A DNA stretch of 64,000 nt from Patiria miniata (GCF_015706575.1 NW_024037068.1:682001-746000), one strand, 5' to 3'; shown: positions 46,872 through 59,192, counted from the first letter of the stretch. Numbers and translations are program-made. Notes: generated from the sequence alone by a model not told the origin.

Positions 46872-49800
46872 GCATTCTCGGCATCGCGGATCACAGCATC
46901 CAAAAATGCCTACAATGAGATCCAGTCAAGGAAAGCAGACCAGCACAGACGGGCACCAAACATGTCCAACGCCATCATCAGCAACGACCCACCAAGCAAA
47001 TGGTTTTCGAAACTTGAAAACTTAACTCGAAACTCGACAATTTAACTTGAAACTCGAAAAGTCAACTCGAAACTCGAAAAGTCAACTCGAAACTTGAAAA
47101 CTGAACTCGAAACTCAAAAAGTTAACTCGAGACTTGAAAACTTAACTCGGATCTTGAAAAGTCAACTCGAAACTCGAAAAGTCAACTCGAACTAACTCGA
47201 AACTCCAAAAGTCAACTCAAAACTCCAAAAGTCAACTCGAAACTCGAAAAGTCAACTCGACACTTGAAAACTTAACTTGAAACTCGAAAATGTAACTCGA
47301 AACTCCAAAAGTCAACTCGAAACGCGAAAAGTCAACTCCAAACTTGAAAACTGAACTCAAAACTCGAAAAATTAACTCAAGACTAACTCGAAACTCGAAA
47401 AGTCAACTCGAAACTTGAAAAGTCAACTTGAAACTCGAAAAATTAACACGAAACTCGCAGAAAAGTAAACTCATCCAAAAATGCCTACAAGATCCAGTCA
47501 AGGAAAGCAGACCAGCACAGACGGGCACCAAACATGTCCAACGCCATCATCAGCAACGACCAACCAAGCAAATGGTTTTCGAAACTTGAAAACTTAACTC
47601 GAAACTCGAAAACTTAACTCGAAACTCGAAAAGTCAACTCAAAACTCGAAAAGTCAACTCGAAACTTGAAAACTGAACTCGAAACTCGAAAAGTTAACTC
47701 GAGACTTGAAAACTTAACTCGGATCTCGAAAAGTCAACTCGAAACTCGAAAAGTCAACTCGAACTAACTCGAAACTCCAAAAGTCAACTCGAAACTCGAA
47801 AAGTCAACTCGACACTTGAAAACTTAACTTGAAACTCGAAAATGTAACTCAAAACTCGAAAAGTCAACTCGACACTTGAAAACTTAACTCGAAACTCGAA
47901 AATGTAACTCGAAACTCCAAAACTTAACTCGAAACTCCAAAAGTCAACTTGAAACTTGAAAAGTCAACTCGAAACTCGAAAAATTAACACGAAACTCGAA
48001 GAAAAGTAAACTCATCTAAAAATGCCTACGAGATCCAGTCAAGGAAAGCAGACCAGCACAGACGGGCACCAAACATGTCCAACGCCATCATCAGCAACGA
48101 CCCACGAAGCAAATGGTTTTCGAAACTTGCAAAACTTAACTTGAAACTCGAAAATTTAACTCAAAACTCGAAAAGTCAACTCGAAACTCGAAAAGTCAAC
48201 TCGAAACTTGAAAACTGAACTCGAAACTCAAAAAGTTAACTCGAGACTTGAAAACTTAACTCGGATCTTGAAAAGTCAACTCGAAACTCGAAAAGTCAAC
48301 TCGAACTAACTCGAAACTCCAAAAGTCAACTCAAAACTCCAAAAGTCAACTCGAAACTCGAAAAGTCAACTCGACACTTGAAAACTTAACTTGAAACTCG
48401 AAAATGTAACTCGAAACTCCAAAAGTCAACTCGAAACGCGAAAAGTCAACTCCAAACTTGAAAACTGAACTCCAAAAATGCCTACAAGATCCAGTCAAGG
48501 AAAGCAGACCAGCACAGACGGGCACCAAACAAGCAAATGGTTTTCGAAACTTGAAAACTTAACTCGAAACTCGACAATTTAATTCGAAACTCGAAAAGTC
48601 AACTCGAAACTCGAAAAGTCAACTCGAAACTTGAAAACTAGGCAGATTGCCGTCCAAGGCTGACGAGTTCTACCAACCCGTGTTTGTGATCGGAGTTGTC
48701 CTTCTCCTAGGCAGATTGCCGTCCAAGGCTGACGAGTTCTACCAACCCGTGTTTGTGATCGGAGTTGTCCTTCTCCTAGGCAGATTGCCGTCGAAGGCTG
48801 ATGAGTTCTACCAACCCGGGTTTGTTATTGGAGTTGTCCTTCTCCAAAGCAAGTTTAGCAAGTGTATAGGCACCACGTGCTCTGAAACCACTATCTTCAC
48901 CTTGCCATGAGCATTCTCGGCATCGCGGATCACAGCATCCAAAAATGCCTACAATGAGATCCAGTCAAGGAAAGCAGACCAGCACAGACGGGCACCAAAC
49001 ATGTCCAACGCCATCATCAGCAACGACCCACCAAGCAAATGGTTTTCGAAACTTGAAAACTTAACTCGAAACTCGACAATTTAACTTGAAACTCGAAAAG
49101 TCAACTCGAAACTCGAAAATTCAACTCGAAACTTGAAAACTGAACTCGAAACTCAAAAAGTTAACTCGAGACTTGAAAACTTAACTCGGATCTTGAAAAG
49201 TCAACTCGAAACTCAAAAAGTCAACTCGAACTAACTCGAAACTCCAAAAGTCAACTCAAAACTCCAAAAGTCAACTCGAAACTCGAAAAGTCAACTCGAC
49301 ACTTGAAAACTTAACTTGAAACTCGAAAATGTAACTCGAAACTCCAAAAGTCAACTCGAAACGCGAAAAGTCAACTCCAAACTTGAAAACTGAACTCAAA
49401 ACTCGAAAAATTAACTCAAGACTAACTCGAAACTCGAAAAGTCAACTCGAAACTTGAAAAGTCAACTTGAAACTCGAAAAATTAACACGAAACTCGCAGA
49501 AAAGTAAACTCATCCAAAAATGCCTACAAGATCCAGTCAAGGAAAGCAGACCAGCACAGACGGGCACCAAACATGTCCAACGCCATCATCAGCAACGACC
49601 AACCAAGCAAATGGTTTTCGAAACTTGAAAACTTAACTCGAAACTCGAAAACTTAACTCGAAACTCGAAAAGTCAACTCAAAACTCGAAAAGTCAACTCG
49701 AAACTTGAAAACTGAACTCGAAACTCGAAAAGTTAACTCGAGACTTGAAAACTTAACTCGGATCTCGAAAAGTCAACTCGAAACTCGAAAAGTCAACTCG

Positions 49801-50550
49801 AACTAACTCGAAACTCCAAAAGTCAACTCGAAACTCGAAAAGTCAACTCGACACTTGAAAACTTAACTTGAAACTCGAAAATGTAACTCAAAACTCGAAA
49901 AGTCAACTCGACACTTGAAAACTTAACTCGAAACTCGAAAATGTAACTCGAAACTCCAAAAGTTAACTCGAAACTCGAAAAGTCAACTCCAAACTTGAAA
50001 ACTGAACTCGAAACTCGAAAAGTAAACTCAAGACTCGAAAACTTAACTCGAAACTCCAAAAGTCAACTTGAAACTTGAAAAGTCAACTCGAAACTCGAAA
50101 AATTAACACGAAACTCGAAGAAAAGTAAACTCATCTAAAAATGCCTACGAGATCCAGTCAAGGAAAGCAGACCAGCACAGACGGGCACCAAACATGTCCA
50201 ACGCCATCATCAGCAACGACCCACGAAGCAAATGGTTTTCGAAACTTGCAAAACTTAACTTGAAACTCGAAAAGTTAACTCAAAACTCGAAAAGTCAACT
50301 CGAAACTCGAAAAGTCAACTCGAAACTTGAAAATGAACTCAAAACTCGAAAAGTTAACTCGAGACTCGAAAACTTAACTCGGATCTCGAAAAGTCAACTC
50401 GAAACTCGAAAAGTCAACTCGAACTAACTCGAAACTCCAAAAGTCAACTCGAAACTCGAAAAGTCAACTCGACACTCGAAAAATTAACACGAAACTCGAA
50501 GAAAAGTAAACTCATCCAAAAATGCCTACAAGATCCAGTCAAGGAAAGCA
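46690..50550. repeat. Large tandem duplication within the satellite complex
   Basis: The end of the 69-bp array plus following satellite recurs at an offset of 2,039 bp (stop TGA at 46,869-46,871 corresponds to 48,908-48,910). The junction near 48,637 joins satellite text directly to TAGGCAGATTGCC. Confidence 0.85.
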
Positions 50551-51640
50551 GACCAGCACAGACGGGCACCAAACAAGCAAATGGTTTTCGAAACTTGAAA
50601 ACTTAACTCGAAACTCGACAATTTAATTCGAAACTCGAAAAGTCAACTCGAAACTCGAAAAGTCAACTCGAAACTTGAAAACTGAACTCGGATCTTGAAA
50701 AGTCAACTCGAAACTCGAAAAGTCAACTCGACACTTGAAAACTTAACTTGAAACTCGAAAATGTAACTCGAAACTCCAAAAGTCAACTCGAAACGCGAAA
50801 AGTCAACTCCAAACTTGAAAACTGAATTCAAAACTCGAAAAATTAACTCAAGACTAACTCGAAACTCGAAAAGTCAACTCGAAACTTGAAAAGTCAACTT
50901 GAAACTCGAAAAATTAACACGAAACTCGCAGAAAAGTAAACTCATCCAAAAATGCCTACAAGATCCAGTCAAGGAAAGCAGACCAGCACAGACGGGCACC
51001 AAACATGTCCAACGCCATCATCAGCAACGACCAACCAAGCAAATGGTTTTCGAAACTTGAAAACTTAACTCGAAACTCGAAAACTTAACTCGAAACTCGA
51101 AAAGTCAACTCAAAACTCGAAAAGTCAACTCGAAACTTGAAAACTGAACTCAAAACTCGAAAAGTTAACTCGAGACTCGAAAACTTAACACGGATCTCGA
51201 AAAGTCAACTCGAAACTCGAAAAGTCAACTCGAACTAACTCGAAACTCCATAAGTCAACTCAAAACTCCAAAAGTCAACTCGAAACTCGAAAAGTCAACT
51301 CGAAACATGAAAACTTAACTCGAAACTCGAAAATGTAACTCGAAACTCCAAAAGTCAACTCGAAACTCGAAAAGTCAACTCGAAACTTGAAAACTGAACT
51401 CGAAACTCGAAAAGTTAACTCGAGACTTGAAAACTTAACTCGGATCTCGAAAAGTCAACTCGAAACTCGAAAAGTCAACTCGAACTAACTCGAAACTCCA
51501 AAAGTCAACTCGAAACTCGAAGAAAAGTAAACTCATCCAAAAATGCCTACGAGATCCAGTCAAGGAAAGCAGACCAGCACCAAACATATGCGACACCATC
51601 ATCAACAACGACCCACCAAGCTCTCCGGATAGCAACTCCG
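46970..51640. repeat. 20-bp satellite with higher-order structure
   Basis: Basic unit AACTCGAAACTCGAAAAGTC with C/T and A/G variants. A conserved ~120-bp spacer (AAAAATGCCTACAAGATCCA, GGAAAGCAGACCAGCACAGA, ATGTCCAACGCCATCATCAG, AAATGGTTTTCGAAACTTG) recurs about ten times (near 46,900, 47,470, 48,010, 48,475, 48,940, 49,515, 50,140, 50,515, 50,945 and 51,535), mostly 400-600 bp apart. Confidence 0.95.
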
Positions 51641-51689
51641 AAGACGAATACGTGTTCTAAATTGAACATGATTCAACCAACCACCAAGT

Positions 51690-51830
51690 GTGTTATCAAC
51701 AACACCAAAGAACAAACAAGCGTACGTGTTATCAACAACACCAAAGAACAAACAAGCATGTTAACAATGACCACAAAGAATAAACAAGCGTGTTAAAAAA
51801 CGACACCGAAGAACAAACGAGCGTGTTTAA
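51690..51830. repeat. Short minisatellite ACAACACCAAAGAACAAACA
   Basis: Four or five diverged units of about 35 bp with CACCAAAGAACAAACAAGCG and GTGTTA words at the right border of the satellite complex. Confidence 0.75.
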
Positions 51831-51976
51831 CAACAGCCCTTTGATAAGCATAGAACCTCATGTGATGTACTGAGATGTACTGAGACACAATAAACCAAGC
51901 AAGCATCGAAGCAACAACTACTATCCATGTGCTAGTGACAAGCTCACTACATTACACCGTCCAAGGCTGACGAGTT

Positions 51977-52909
51977 CTACCAACCAGTGTTTGTTATCGG
52001 AGTAGAAGAGAACATGAATATTGGATAATGGTCAGAAACATCACTTTTCAGAATCCCTCCTGTAGTTTCAATGGTTTTATACATGTAGTTTGCGTTTGTG
52101 ATGATGTTGTCTATTATCGTTTCATCCGTGCCAGTTACATGAGTTGGTTCATTGATCATAGGATAATGGTCGTTATTGGAGATAGTTTTCTTAAAATTTT
52201 CAATGGTGTAATGCACGCCGGAAAGATCGATATTGAAGTCCCCCATTATATAAGAGATTTTGTTTTCCTTGTTTATCATTGAAAGGATGTTTTCAAAAGA
52301 TATTAAAAATTTACGATTCAATTCTTTGTTTTTTTTAGCTATAGATGTAGGAACGTAAACAACACCAACGACAATATTTTTACCAATTGAGCAGAGAATT
52401 TCAATGAAAAGGAAATCACATGGTGTTGGACACCCATCTACTTGTATTATCAAGTCATCCCGTCGCTTAAAATGGATGCCCTCACGCACATAAAGACCAA
52501 CTCCTCCACCTTTTTTTCCTTCTCGGTTTTTGAAAATAAATTCAAAACCAGGCCTAAGTATACGTTTAGGAGTTTTTGTCTCTTTAAGCCATGTTTCTGC
52601 TAATCCAATAATATCCCATTTTTTTTAAAGCAAAACAGGAGCAGTATTTATCTTTTTATAAGTTTTGTTAACAAAATCATTAGCATTAATAAAAAACACA
52701 GAAAAGAGATCTCCATAAGTTTTGTCCAAATATGTTTTGGTAAAGGTATCGCTTTCTAAATCATCAGATATCGCAGCAAAAAAATGACCAGGAATAAATT
52801 TCCTGTGAAAAAGGCCAATGTATCTTTCAATTCTTGTGTCTTTCAAAGCTACATCTCGACTTTCCTCTGTTGATGGCTCTTCTTCATCTTTATGGTGGGT
52901 CGTGGCCTC
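51977..52909 (-). pseudogene. LINE endonuclease copy B (paralogue of the unit A exon)
   Basis: Reads INANDFVNK, DIIGLAETWL, GGGVGLYVREG, GVVYVP, GDFNIDL, DNIITNANY and DVSDHYPIF, so all main AP-endonuclease motifs are present, including the Asn that copy A has lost. One in-frame TAA (52,625-52,627) separates the part spliced into unit B from the rest. The match to copy A ends near 52,003, where a 69-bp minisatellite unit begins. No linker or RT part follows. Confidence 0.8.
52625..52909 (-). CDS. Terminal exon (4) of unit B, LINE-derived, 94 codons
   Basis: Acceptor CTCTGTTTCAG then EATTHHKDEEEPSTEESRDV in phase 0, running without a break into ALKDTRIERYIG, the same point where the unit A exon reads ALKNTENN, and on to the start of the endonuclease (INANDFVNK) before TAA. 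The 20 acidic residues before ALKD look host-like. Exons 1-4 all join in phase, giving a 176-residue product. Confidence 0.55.
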   Translation of the reverse strand, partial: EATTHHKDEEEPSTEESRDVALKDTRIERYIGLFHRKFIPGHFFAAISDDLESDTFTKTYLDKTYGDLFSVFFINANDFVNKTYKKINTAPVLL

Positions 52910-53358
52910 CTGAAACAGAGAAATTAGTGCAGAAGAGAAAATACAAGTTCAGCTTCACATCAACCATGTCTACTTTATCTTGTCTAAAATGTGTAAAAGC
53001 TTCTTTTTTTTTGTAAAAAACATTAATCAAAGTAGCTATTGGCTACACGTTCAATTTTATCAAACCAACTTTACAAATGGATTCATGTTGTATTTTGGTA
53101 TTAATGGGGATCATGCTTAAACCCATTCAACATGTAATTAATACCACCCCAAACCCATCATAGTAACTGTAAACCACCATGAGATCAGTTGGCACAATAA
53201 ACACTATTTTAACAGTGTTTCCGCAACTGCTGAGGACGTGTTACATCATGTGAGTGAATGAAAACTTGCAGGTGTCACTTGTTACGTTTGGTGTGATGAA
53301 AACTTCTTGAAAGCTGAGATATATGTAAAGTGAAACAACAAAATTCAGTGTCACTTAC

Positions 53359-53468
53359 CAAATCACTTTTGGAGACGGTCCCATTGTTGGTTTCTGCATC
53401 CTGGTTTCTATTAAAGTCAGACTGGTTAATATCGAAGTTATCGACATTCTTAGCAATAGCAACAGTTT
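53359..53468 (-). CDS. Exon 3 of unit B, 36 codons
   Basis: Acceptor TTTCTTTGTTCCAG and donor TTG|GTAAGTGA. Starts with 2 nt that complete the split codon from exon 2 (Glu), then TVAIAKNVDNFDINQSDF, Asn/Asp-rich, phase 0 at the end. Confidence 0.6.
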
Positions 53469-53529
53469 CTGGAACAAAGAAAGCAATGATAGCCATCAAT
53501 ACCACAGTGCTTCTACATTAAAGGATGTG

Positions 53530-54195
53530 ACGTTTACACGTTTAAACGAAAAAGAATTGGATATCCGTAAATATTTTGCAAAACGTGGAAACGAAATCTT
53601 TGATATGAAAAGGGGACTTTCGTTTACGTGATGTGTCCTCAACTTGTACTACGTTTATTTCAAAATATCAATATGTTTTTAATCTCATTTAATTTACAAA
53701 GTATTAGAAGTATTAGAAGCGCCGCACTACTTTTGCGCAGTCTGAACTTGATTTCAACATTCAACCAAAGACTTTTTTTTCCAAAACGCTATCAACAGTA
53801 ATTTTTTCACTGTTTTGAATTTGATGAAAACACTTTTTACTTTCCACCTGAACAGTTATCTCATCCTTTTTAGTCCTATTTTAAAACACTTTCAGCATCA
53901 TAAGTATGTTGAATATTGAAGAAATTGCACAAAAGAAGGATGATTGTACAGTAGGCTTGCAGTAAAATGTTTCACTGTTTGAAGTAAGTTTGAGTATAGG
54001 ATGAAAAATGACTACTTTTACATTTCCTTAGCAACCTAAAGTGCTATTTTTCATGATTTTTTTCTCAAAAGAAAATGCTCTCAGCTTTAATCTGATACCC
54101 AAAACCTAAAAATGCAACGATCCCTTTTTTAGAAAGCAGAATACATGTTTTAGGGTTGCATTTTTTGGGTCACCCTGTATGTCAATTGTACAATA
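53530..54195. other. Intron, no feature seen
   Basis: AT-rich; TTTGGGTCACCCTGTA near 54,160 resembles one end of a mariner-type MITE without a clear partner. Confidence 0.35.
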
Positions 54196-54752
54196 CAGTG
54201 AAACGCCGCCATAACGAACATGATGGGGTCCACAGAAAGTGTTCAAGATAGTGGTTGTTTGTTATAGTGATTGTGCATTAGGCCAAAAAAAAAAATATTC
54301 GGTCTCTGGTCAGACCAAAGTTCCAGAATTGACGCTGCCATGCGGCTTTTTTTTTTTTTTTTGCTTTTTTTTTTCTTCAAGCTTGGATTGTACAGACAAG
54401 GTGGGGTACTATTTTGCTTTTTTTGGTGTCCTCATGTACATGGTGTCCTCCATAATTTGCCTTGGTGCTTTCGATTATTTGCCTTGGTGCAATTTCCCAT
54501 TCCTTGGTGCTCTTTGGTAAAAAAAAAAATGAGGAGGTGCGGAAATAGAGGGCGCTGTTGAAGCAACCGCGGAACATTTTGGAAAAAAAAAGATTGACGC
54601 GCATGATTAAAATCGACGCACGCACTGACCAGAGACCGACTTATTTATTTTTTTGGCCTTATAATAGAATTCACTATTTCGGGAGCCCGTGGGGAGGTTC
54701 ATTATAACCAAATCTTTGTTATAGTGGTGTTCGTTATGGTGGCGTTTCACTG
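54196..54752. mobile_element. pogo/mariner-like MITE interrupted by a Tourist-like MITE
   Basis: Ends CAGTGAAACGCCGCCATAAC and (complement) CAGTGAAACGCCACCATAAC, TA on both sides (54,194-54,195; 54,753-54,754). Copy 5 of the Tourist-like family sits inside it, so its own length is only about 175 bp. It lies in the intron between exons 2 and 3 of unit B. Confidence 0.9.
54281..54658 (+). mobile_element. Tourist-like MITE, copy 5, nested
   Basis: GGCCAAAA...TTTTGGCC, TTA at 54,278-54,280 and 54,659-54,661. Confidence 0.92.
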
Positions 54753-54775
54753 TAGTAAAAAAAAAATAAACATAC

Positions 54776-54884
54776 CATCAATTTCTTCTTCTTCATACAC
54801 TTCTTCATCAATCGCCGGCACTGTACCGGTAGAACTGCCCGAGTCGCTTATCGACTCGGACAGCTTTATGTATTCATTATCAGT
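54776..54884 (-). CDS. Exon 2 of unit B, acidic, 36 codons
   Basis: Acceptor CTTTCTCTTTTAG and donor GATG|GTATGT; TDNEYIKLSESISDSGSS followed by an acidic end (EEVYEEEEID). Ends in phase 1. Ser/Glu-rich and probably disordered. Confidence 0.6.
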
Positions 54885-54912
54885 CTAAAAGAGAAAGAAG
54901 AAAAGTGAGTTA

Positions 54913-55170
54913 TAAATGTGATGCGATCAAGCTAAATGAGTCCTTTGTCGGGAAATTTTATTTGGAGATACAGGCCAAAATAGAACCACTTCATCACATC
55001 ACTTCATCACATCTCTTGGTGTTCTGACTTTCATAATTTTGAAACTAAACATGGTATCAGCATGTGGTTTTCACATCAGTAATGCTAAGATTGTGCTCTT
55101 TTCAATTCTGTTATAAACAAAATTGACCAGGGTCGACAAACGACTCGTTTAGCTTGATCCCATCGCAAAT
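54913..55170. mobile_element. MITE, copy 2 of the 5,085-5,311 family
   Basis: GATGCGATCAAGCTAAATGA at the left and the reverse complement of GATGGGATCAAGCTAAACGA at the right. Confidence 0.7.
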
Positions 55171-55504
55171 GTTCTTATTAGCCACTTAACAAAAAGGATA
55201 ATGACATAGTTGGCTCGTCAGCCTTGTCACAAGTTAGCATGGTTCCAAATTCATTCACATCACAAAATGCACGATCGTATCAAAGATGTGCAGTGTACTT
55301 TCATTACTACTGTACAGTATGTATTTCTGAGTTTCACCATTGGTAATAGATTCTATTTTCAAATTTTGCCAATTTTCTAGCAATTCAAAAATTGATTGAA
55401 GTGAGAAAAAAAAACACCGCACAAAATTCTGATGGAAACCTGTATGAAAGAATTATCAAAATCTGTCTGCATTGTATACCACTACAGTTTTTTAATCAAC
55501 TCAC

Positions 55505-55531
55505 ATTTATTTGTTTCAGTAGGTTTGTCAT
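55505..55531 (-). CDS. First coding exon of unit B, MTNLLKQIN
   Basis: ATG at 55,529-55,531, nine codons, donor AAT|GTGAGTTG in phase 0. A TATA box lies 46 nt upstream, the same spacing as in unit A. Confidence 0.55.
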
Positions 55532-55576
55532 GTAAATAATGGTGCTTCAAGAGAGGGAGTTAATGCATGTTCACCG

Positions 55577-55610
55577 TTTATATACTCTCACACATGACGT
55601 CAATTGGTCA
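55577..55610 (-). promoter_or_regulatory. Unit B core promoter: TATA box with CRE and CCAAT
   Basis: TATATAAA at 55,577-55,584, a perfect CRE TGACGTCA at 55,595-55,602 and a CCAAT box (complement of ATTGG, 55,603-55,607) immediately upstream. The unit A promoter has the same element types. A cAMP/stress-responsive bZIP input is inferred. Confidence 0.6.
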
Positions 55611-55669
55611 CATGATGTTTTGGTAGTTGGCACGAGAGGGTACGTGGGCGTTGCATGGCAAACACTCAT

Positions 55670-58510
55670 AATTAATCTATTCCCATTGTCATTGGTGTAT
55701 TTCTCATGAGGGAATTTCCCAGCTCTTCCCACAAAATTCAAAGATCCATCGAACTTTTCAACCCTAGCATTGGCTTTTCATTGTACGAGATTGGAGCCTT
55801 TCATGTCTTACAAGTTCCTAACTTGTTTTGGTAAACAAATACTTCACACTAAAGTGCCATGTTATATTTTTGGGCTAAGCAAGTTTTATTCAAAATACTA
55901 CATCTTCAACAGATTCTCCACATTGTTTTTTTAGATCCAACAAAACAAAACTAATGCAGTGTGTTGTAAATTGCAATCCATTATATTCAAAGTTGTCCAC
56001 CTTTGGCATTAGCAATCAGATACTTCATACAGAATTTGCCTGATATAAATTAGTTGTATTGCCCCATGAGGTATATTTATAGCAAGTTAGATCAAAATTG
56101 TTTTTAGCTTCTGCAGAATGTCATGATGCAATAGCAAGGTTGTATTTCAGGGAAATCCCAGTTGTTTCGCAATGCCTTGGGATCCATTGTGTGACTCCCA
56201 GGGGCTGTGACTTTCATTGTACAAGTTTGCCTGCATTCATGCATGATTGACTTCTACTGGATTCTTTTCATAGGGTTGCAGTCCAGTAAATCGGTCCAAA
56301 ATTGCCTAGGCCGGCCAAATCACGATTTGCATGCCTTCAAATTCTTCGTCAAAAACAGTTGTGTTAGGGCGCTCTACAACAATAACTACCGGTAAAAATA
56401 ATCGGACAGTGACGTTTTGGGCCAAGACTATCTCACACAATGTTCACGTGTATTATACATATTCAAAAACAAGACTGAGGAGGCTTGCTTTACTTAGCTT
56501 TCAAGAGTGAAAGCAGACAAAATTTGTTTTCCTATCTTAAGAATTTTTGTAAAGGGTGCCCCTTTTGGCAAGGGATATTTCTTCTCTCACTATTTTGCAC
56601 ACCTCTTGTTTATGAATGGAACAGGCACCCCCCCCCCCCCATCCTAAATATATATGGACACTTTATTGAGAGTTACCTGATTTAATACACCAAAACAAAT
56701 GTAGGCTTACTGACATACATGGATTTTGTGTGTGTGAACAGTACACATTTCAGGACCTTATACTTTTTCATCCAAATGTTTTTTTAAAGTGGGATATGGC
56801 AGCCAATTAAGTAGCAAATATCTTGTGACACTCCTATTGACCAATCAAGGCAGAGATGTGGATGAAAAAGACTCAGATTTTTGGCCCAGGACTCGACCAA
56901 AAAGTACTCGGACTCAGCCCGTACTCGGCACTGTGTGTACTCGGAAAACTTGGTACTCGAATTCTGGTACTCGACTACAACACTGGAAAAAGTGTAAGAC
57001 TTTAAAGAGAGATAAAAGATGGAGGCAAGTCTAGTGAACCTGGTCCCAACTCAATGTTCAGTTGATTTTGAATGGCTTTTCACTGGAAGACATTTTTATG
57101 TGAGCTGTCTACACAATGAGCTAGATTTAACCTGGATTTAGGCTTTCCTATACGACAGCACTGCCCAGCCCTCTTCACCAGCCAACCAGGCTAAATCATA
57201 AGCAAGTCAACACTTGCCATCAGTCAGTGATAGTCATTTAGGCAGTATGGCGTAAATCTGTGACGGCGAGTGGGGGGGGGGGGATGGGGGATGTCCAAAA
57301 TCATACAAAAATTGCCCATCTGTGGAAATTGGAAAGGGGGGGGGGGGACTGAACACGGGTTGTTCATGATACAGATGTATCTTTGTTTACTCGTGCTTTA
57401 CCTCAACGAGGCATTTTAAGCTTTTGTACTCTTTTCAACATTTTTCGACATTTTTCTGTGCTATTGAATACATTTGGTTGTTGGGAAGTTCGAAAAAATA
57501 CCTCCAAAAATCTGCATTTTTTGGTTTCTCATCGCGAAAAAGTTGAGGGGGGGGGGTGATTCAATAGCCCATCCCCCGGTCAAAAAGTGGGGGGGGGGAT
57601 ATATACCTCCATCCCCCTATCCCCCCCCCCATCTCCTCCCCCACCCCAGGGATTCATGCCCCTGCAGTCAGGAACAAAGAGTAGGCCTACAATATGTAGG
57701 ATTTGCAAAAACCAGTACATACACGTATGACACAAATTGACAAGTATCAGTTCTACCAAATCAGCACAAATCCATTTAATGTAAACATAAAATAAGGAAA
57801 AAGTAAACAACATGTGTAACTTTGAAGGTGTTGATTTCTTTTTTAAGGTATTACTTATTTTACATATATGGTACATTTTCACTTAAAATCTATTCATTAA
57901 CAGGCATGCAAATTCCTCGGATCCGCTGATTTCTTCGGTTTTTTTTTTACTTCTCACGAATGCCATTACAAATTGAAAAATACTGAACAGAGTCTTGTTT
58001 GGTTTGGAATTTCTTCGATTTTTTCTACATTCTTAATTGCATGCTTGTAAACAGTCGTAAGTTTCAACTACATGTATTTGAAATCGTTACGATGTTAACC
58101 TCCAATAAATCTGCACATGTATGTTTACGTGGAGTATTTAACTTCAGTACATTATAAGATATACATTTCAGTTGATATAAGATACATCCAGAGGAGATAT
58201 ATAGAAAAATTAGTAGTTGATAGAAAACGTAAAATAAAACAATTCCTCTAATAAGGTCCAAATATACATGTAACACCATTACTATCATGTTCTCATTGAA
58301 ATAGACATTTCATAATTGTATATTAATCAGTGCGATATTAAATAATCTTTAAAAAAAAAAGGAGCAATTACATAGAATTCTATTCAGTGAAGTGCCAGTA
58401 CCGTAGGTATTCTCTTAAATCCAAATATACATATAAAAACTGAGGTACATGTGAACAGGTGTCGTGGTTTTATTGTACCAGGAAAGTATGCCACTATTTT
58501 TGCTATACAT
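55670..58510. other. Intergenic region of repeated flank blocks
   Basis: Holds copies of the TTTCTCATGAGGG block (55,690), the GCAATGCCTTGGGATCCA block (56,110-56,240), an ACTCG-rich partial hAT MITE (56,890-56,995, ending ACTACAACACTGG), and part of the 27.4-kb flank block (57,010-57,240). Several poly-G/poly-C runs. No gene seen. Confidence 0.5.
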
Positions 58511-58517
58511 GTAGATA

Positions 58518-59192
58518 CAGGGCGAGTCAAAAAAGCAGAACCCAAACCCCAAAAAGTATATTTCGTATTCAAAAAAAATATGTACCACCCCCAAAAAATG
58601 ACTGGAAAGCCAATTTTCATAAGCTACTTTTAGTTGAAAAAATTACTGAAATTGCTCAATCCATTCAAAGAATATCACCACTCAAACACAATCATAACCT
58701 TAAATCCTTTTCCGTCCAAAAATGCGATTTCAAGAATCATTGTCACAATTGTCTTCAAACTTCACCAGCGATAAAACCTCAGTTTAAAAGTAATAAATAT
58801 TCAACAAAATTTTTTGAATGCACATCTTTTAAAAAAGTGGATTTATACATCATATTGTTTAGCTAACCAGAGTACGTCGTTAATAAAGATATTGTGTACT
58901 ACAGTTGGTGACAGTTGTTGAAACAAGTGTTCTGTGTCATTTTTTTTGTTTGTTCCAAACAGTCAAAACACACAATGAATTGCTTTGCTTTTCGGACGAG
59001 ACAGGTTTTAGGGTCATTGTGTTTAAATGGTGATATTCTTTGAATGGATTGAGTAATTTCAGTATTTTTTACATCTAAAAGTAGCTGATGAAGTTGGCCT
59101 TCCAGTCATTATTTTCGTGCTACATGTTTTTTTATTTAAAGTTTGACATATATTTTACGGGGTTTGGGTTCCGCTTTTTTTTACTCACCCAG
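58518..59192. mobile_element. mariner-type MITE with long inverted repeats
   Basis: CAGGGCGAGTCAAAAAAGC...CAAACCCC at the left is mirrored at the right (GGGGTTTGGGTTCCGC...ACTCACCCAG); pairing continues inward through CATTCAAAGAATATCACCA / TGGTGATATTCTTTGAATG, about 190 bp each side. Confidence 0.8.

Noticed and set aside
46970-51640. CRISPR-like repeat/spacer array
   Set aside because: Spacers are conserved, not unique; units vary and the setting is eukaryotic. It is a satellite.
57474-57882. Overlapping frames on both strands
   Set aside because: Produced by long G and C runs; no coding signal.
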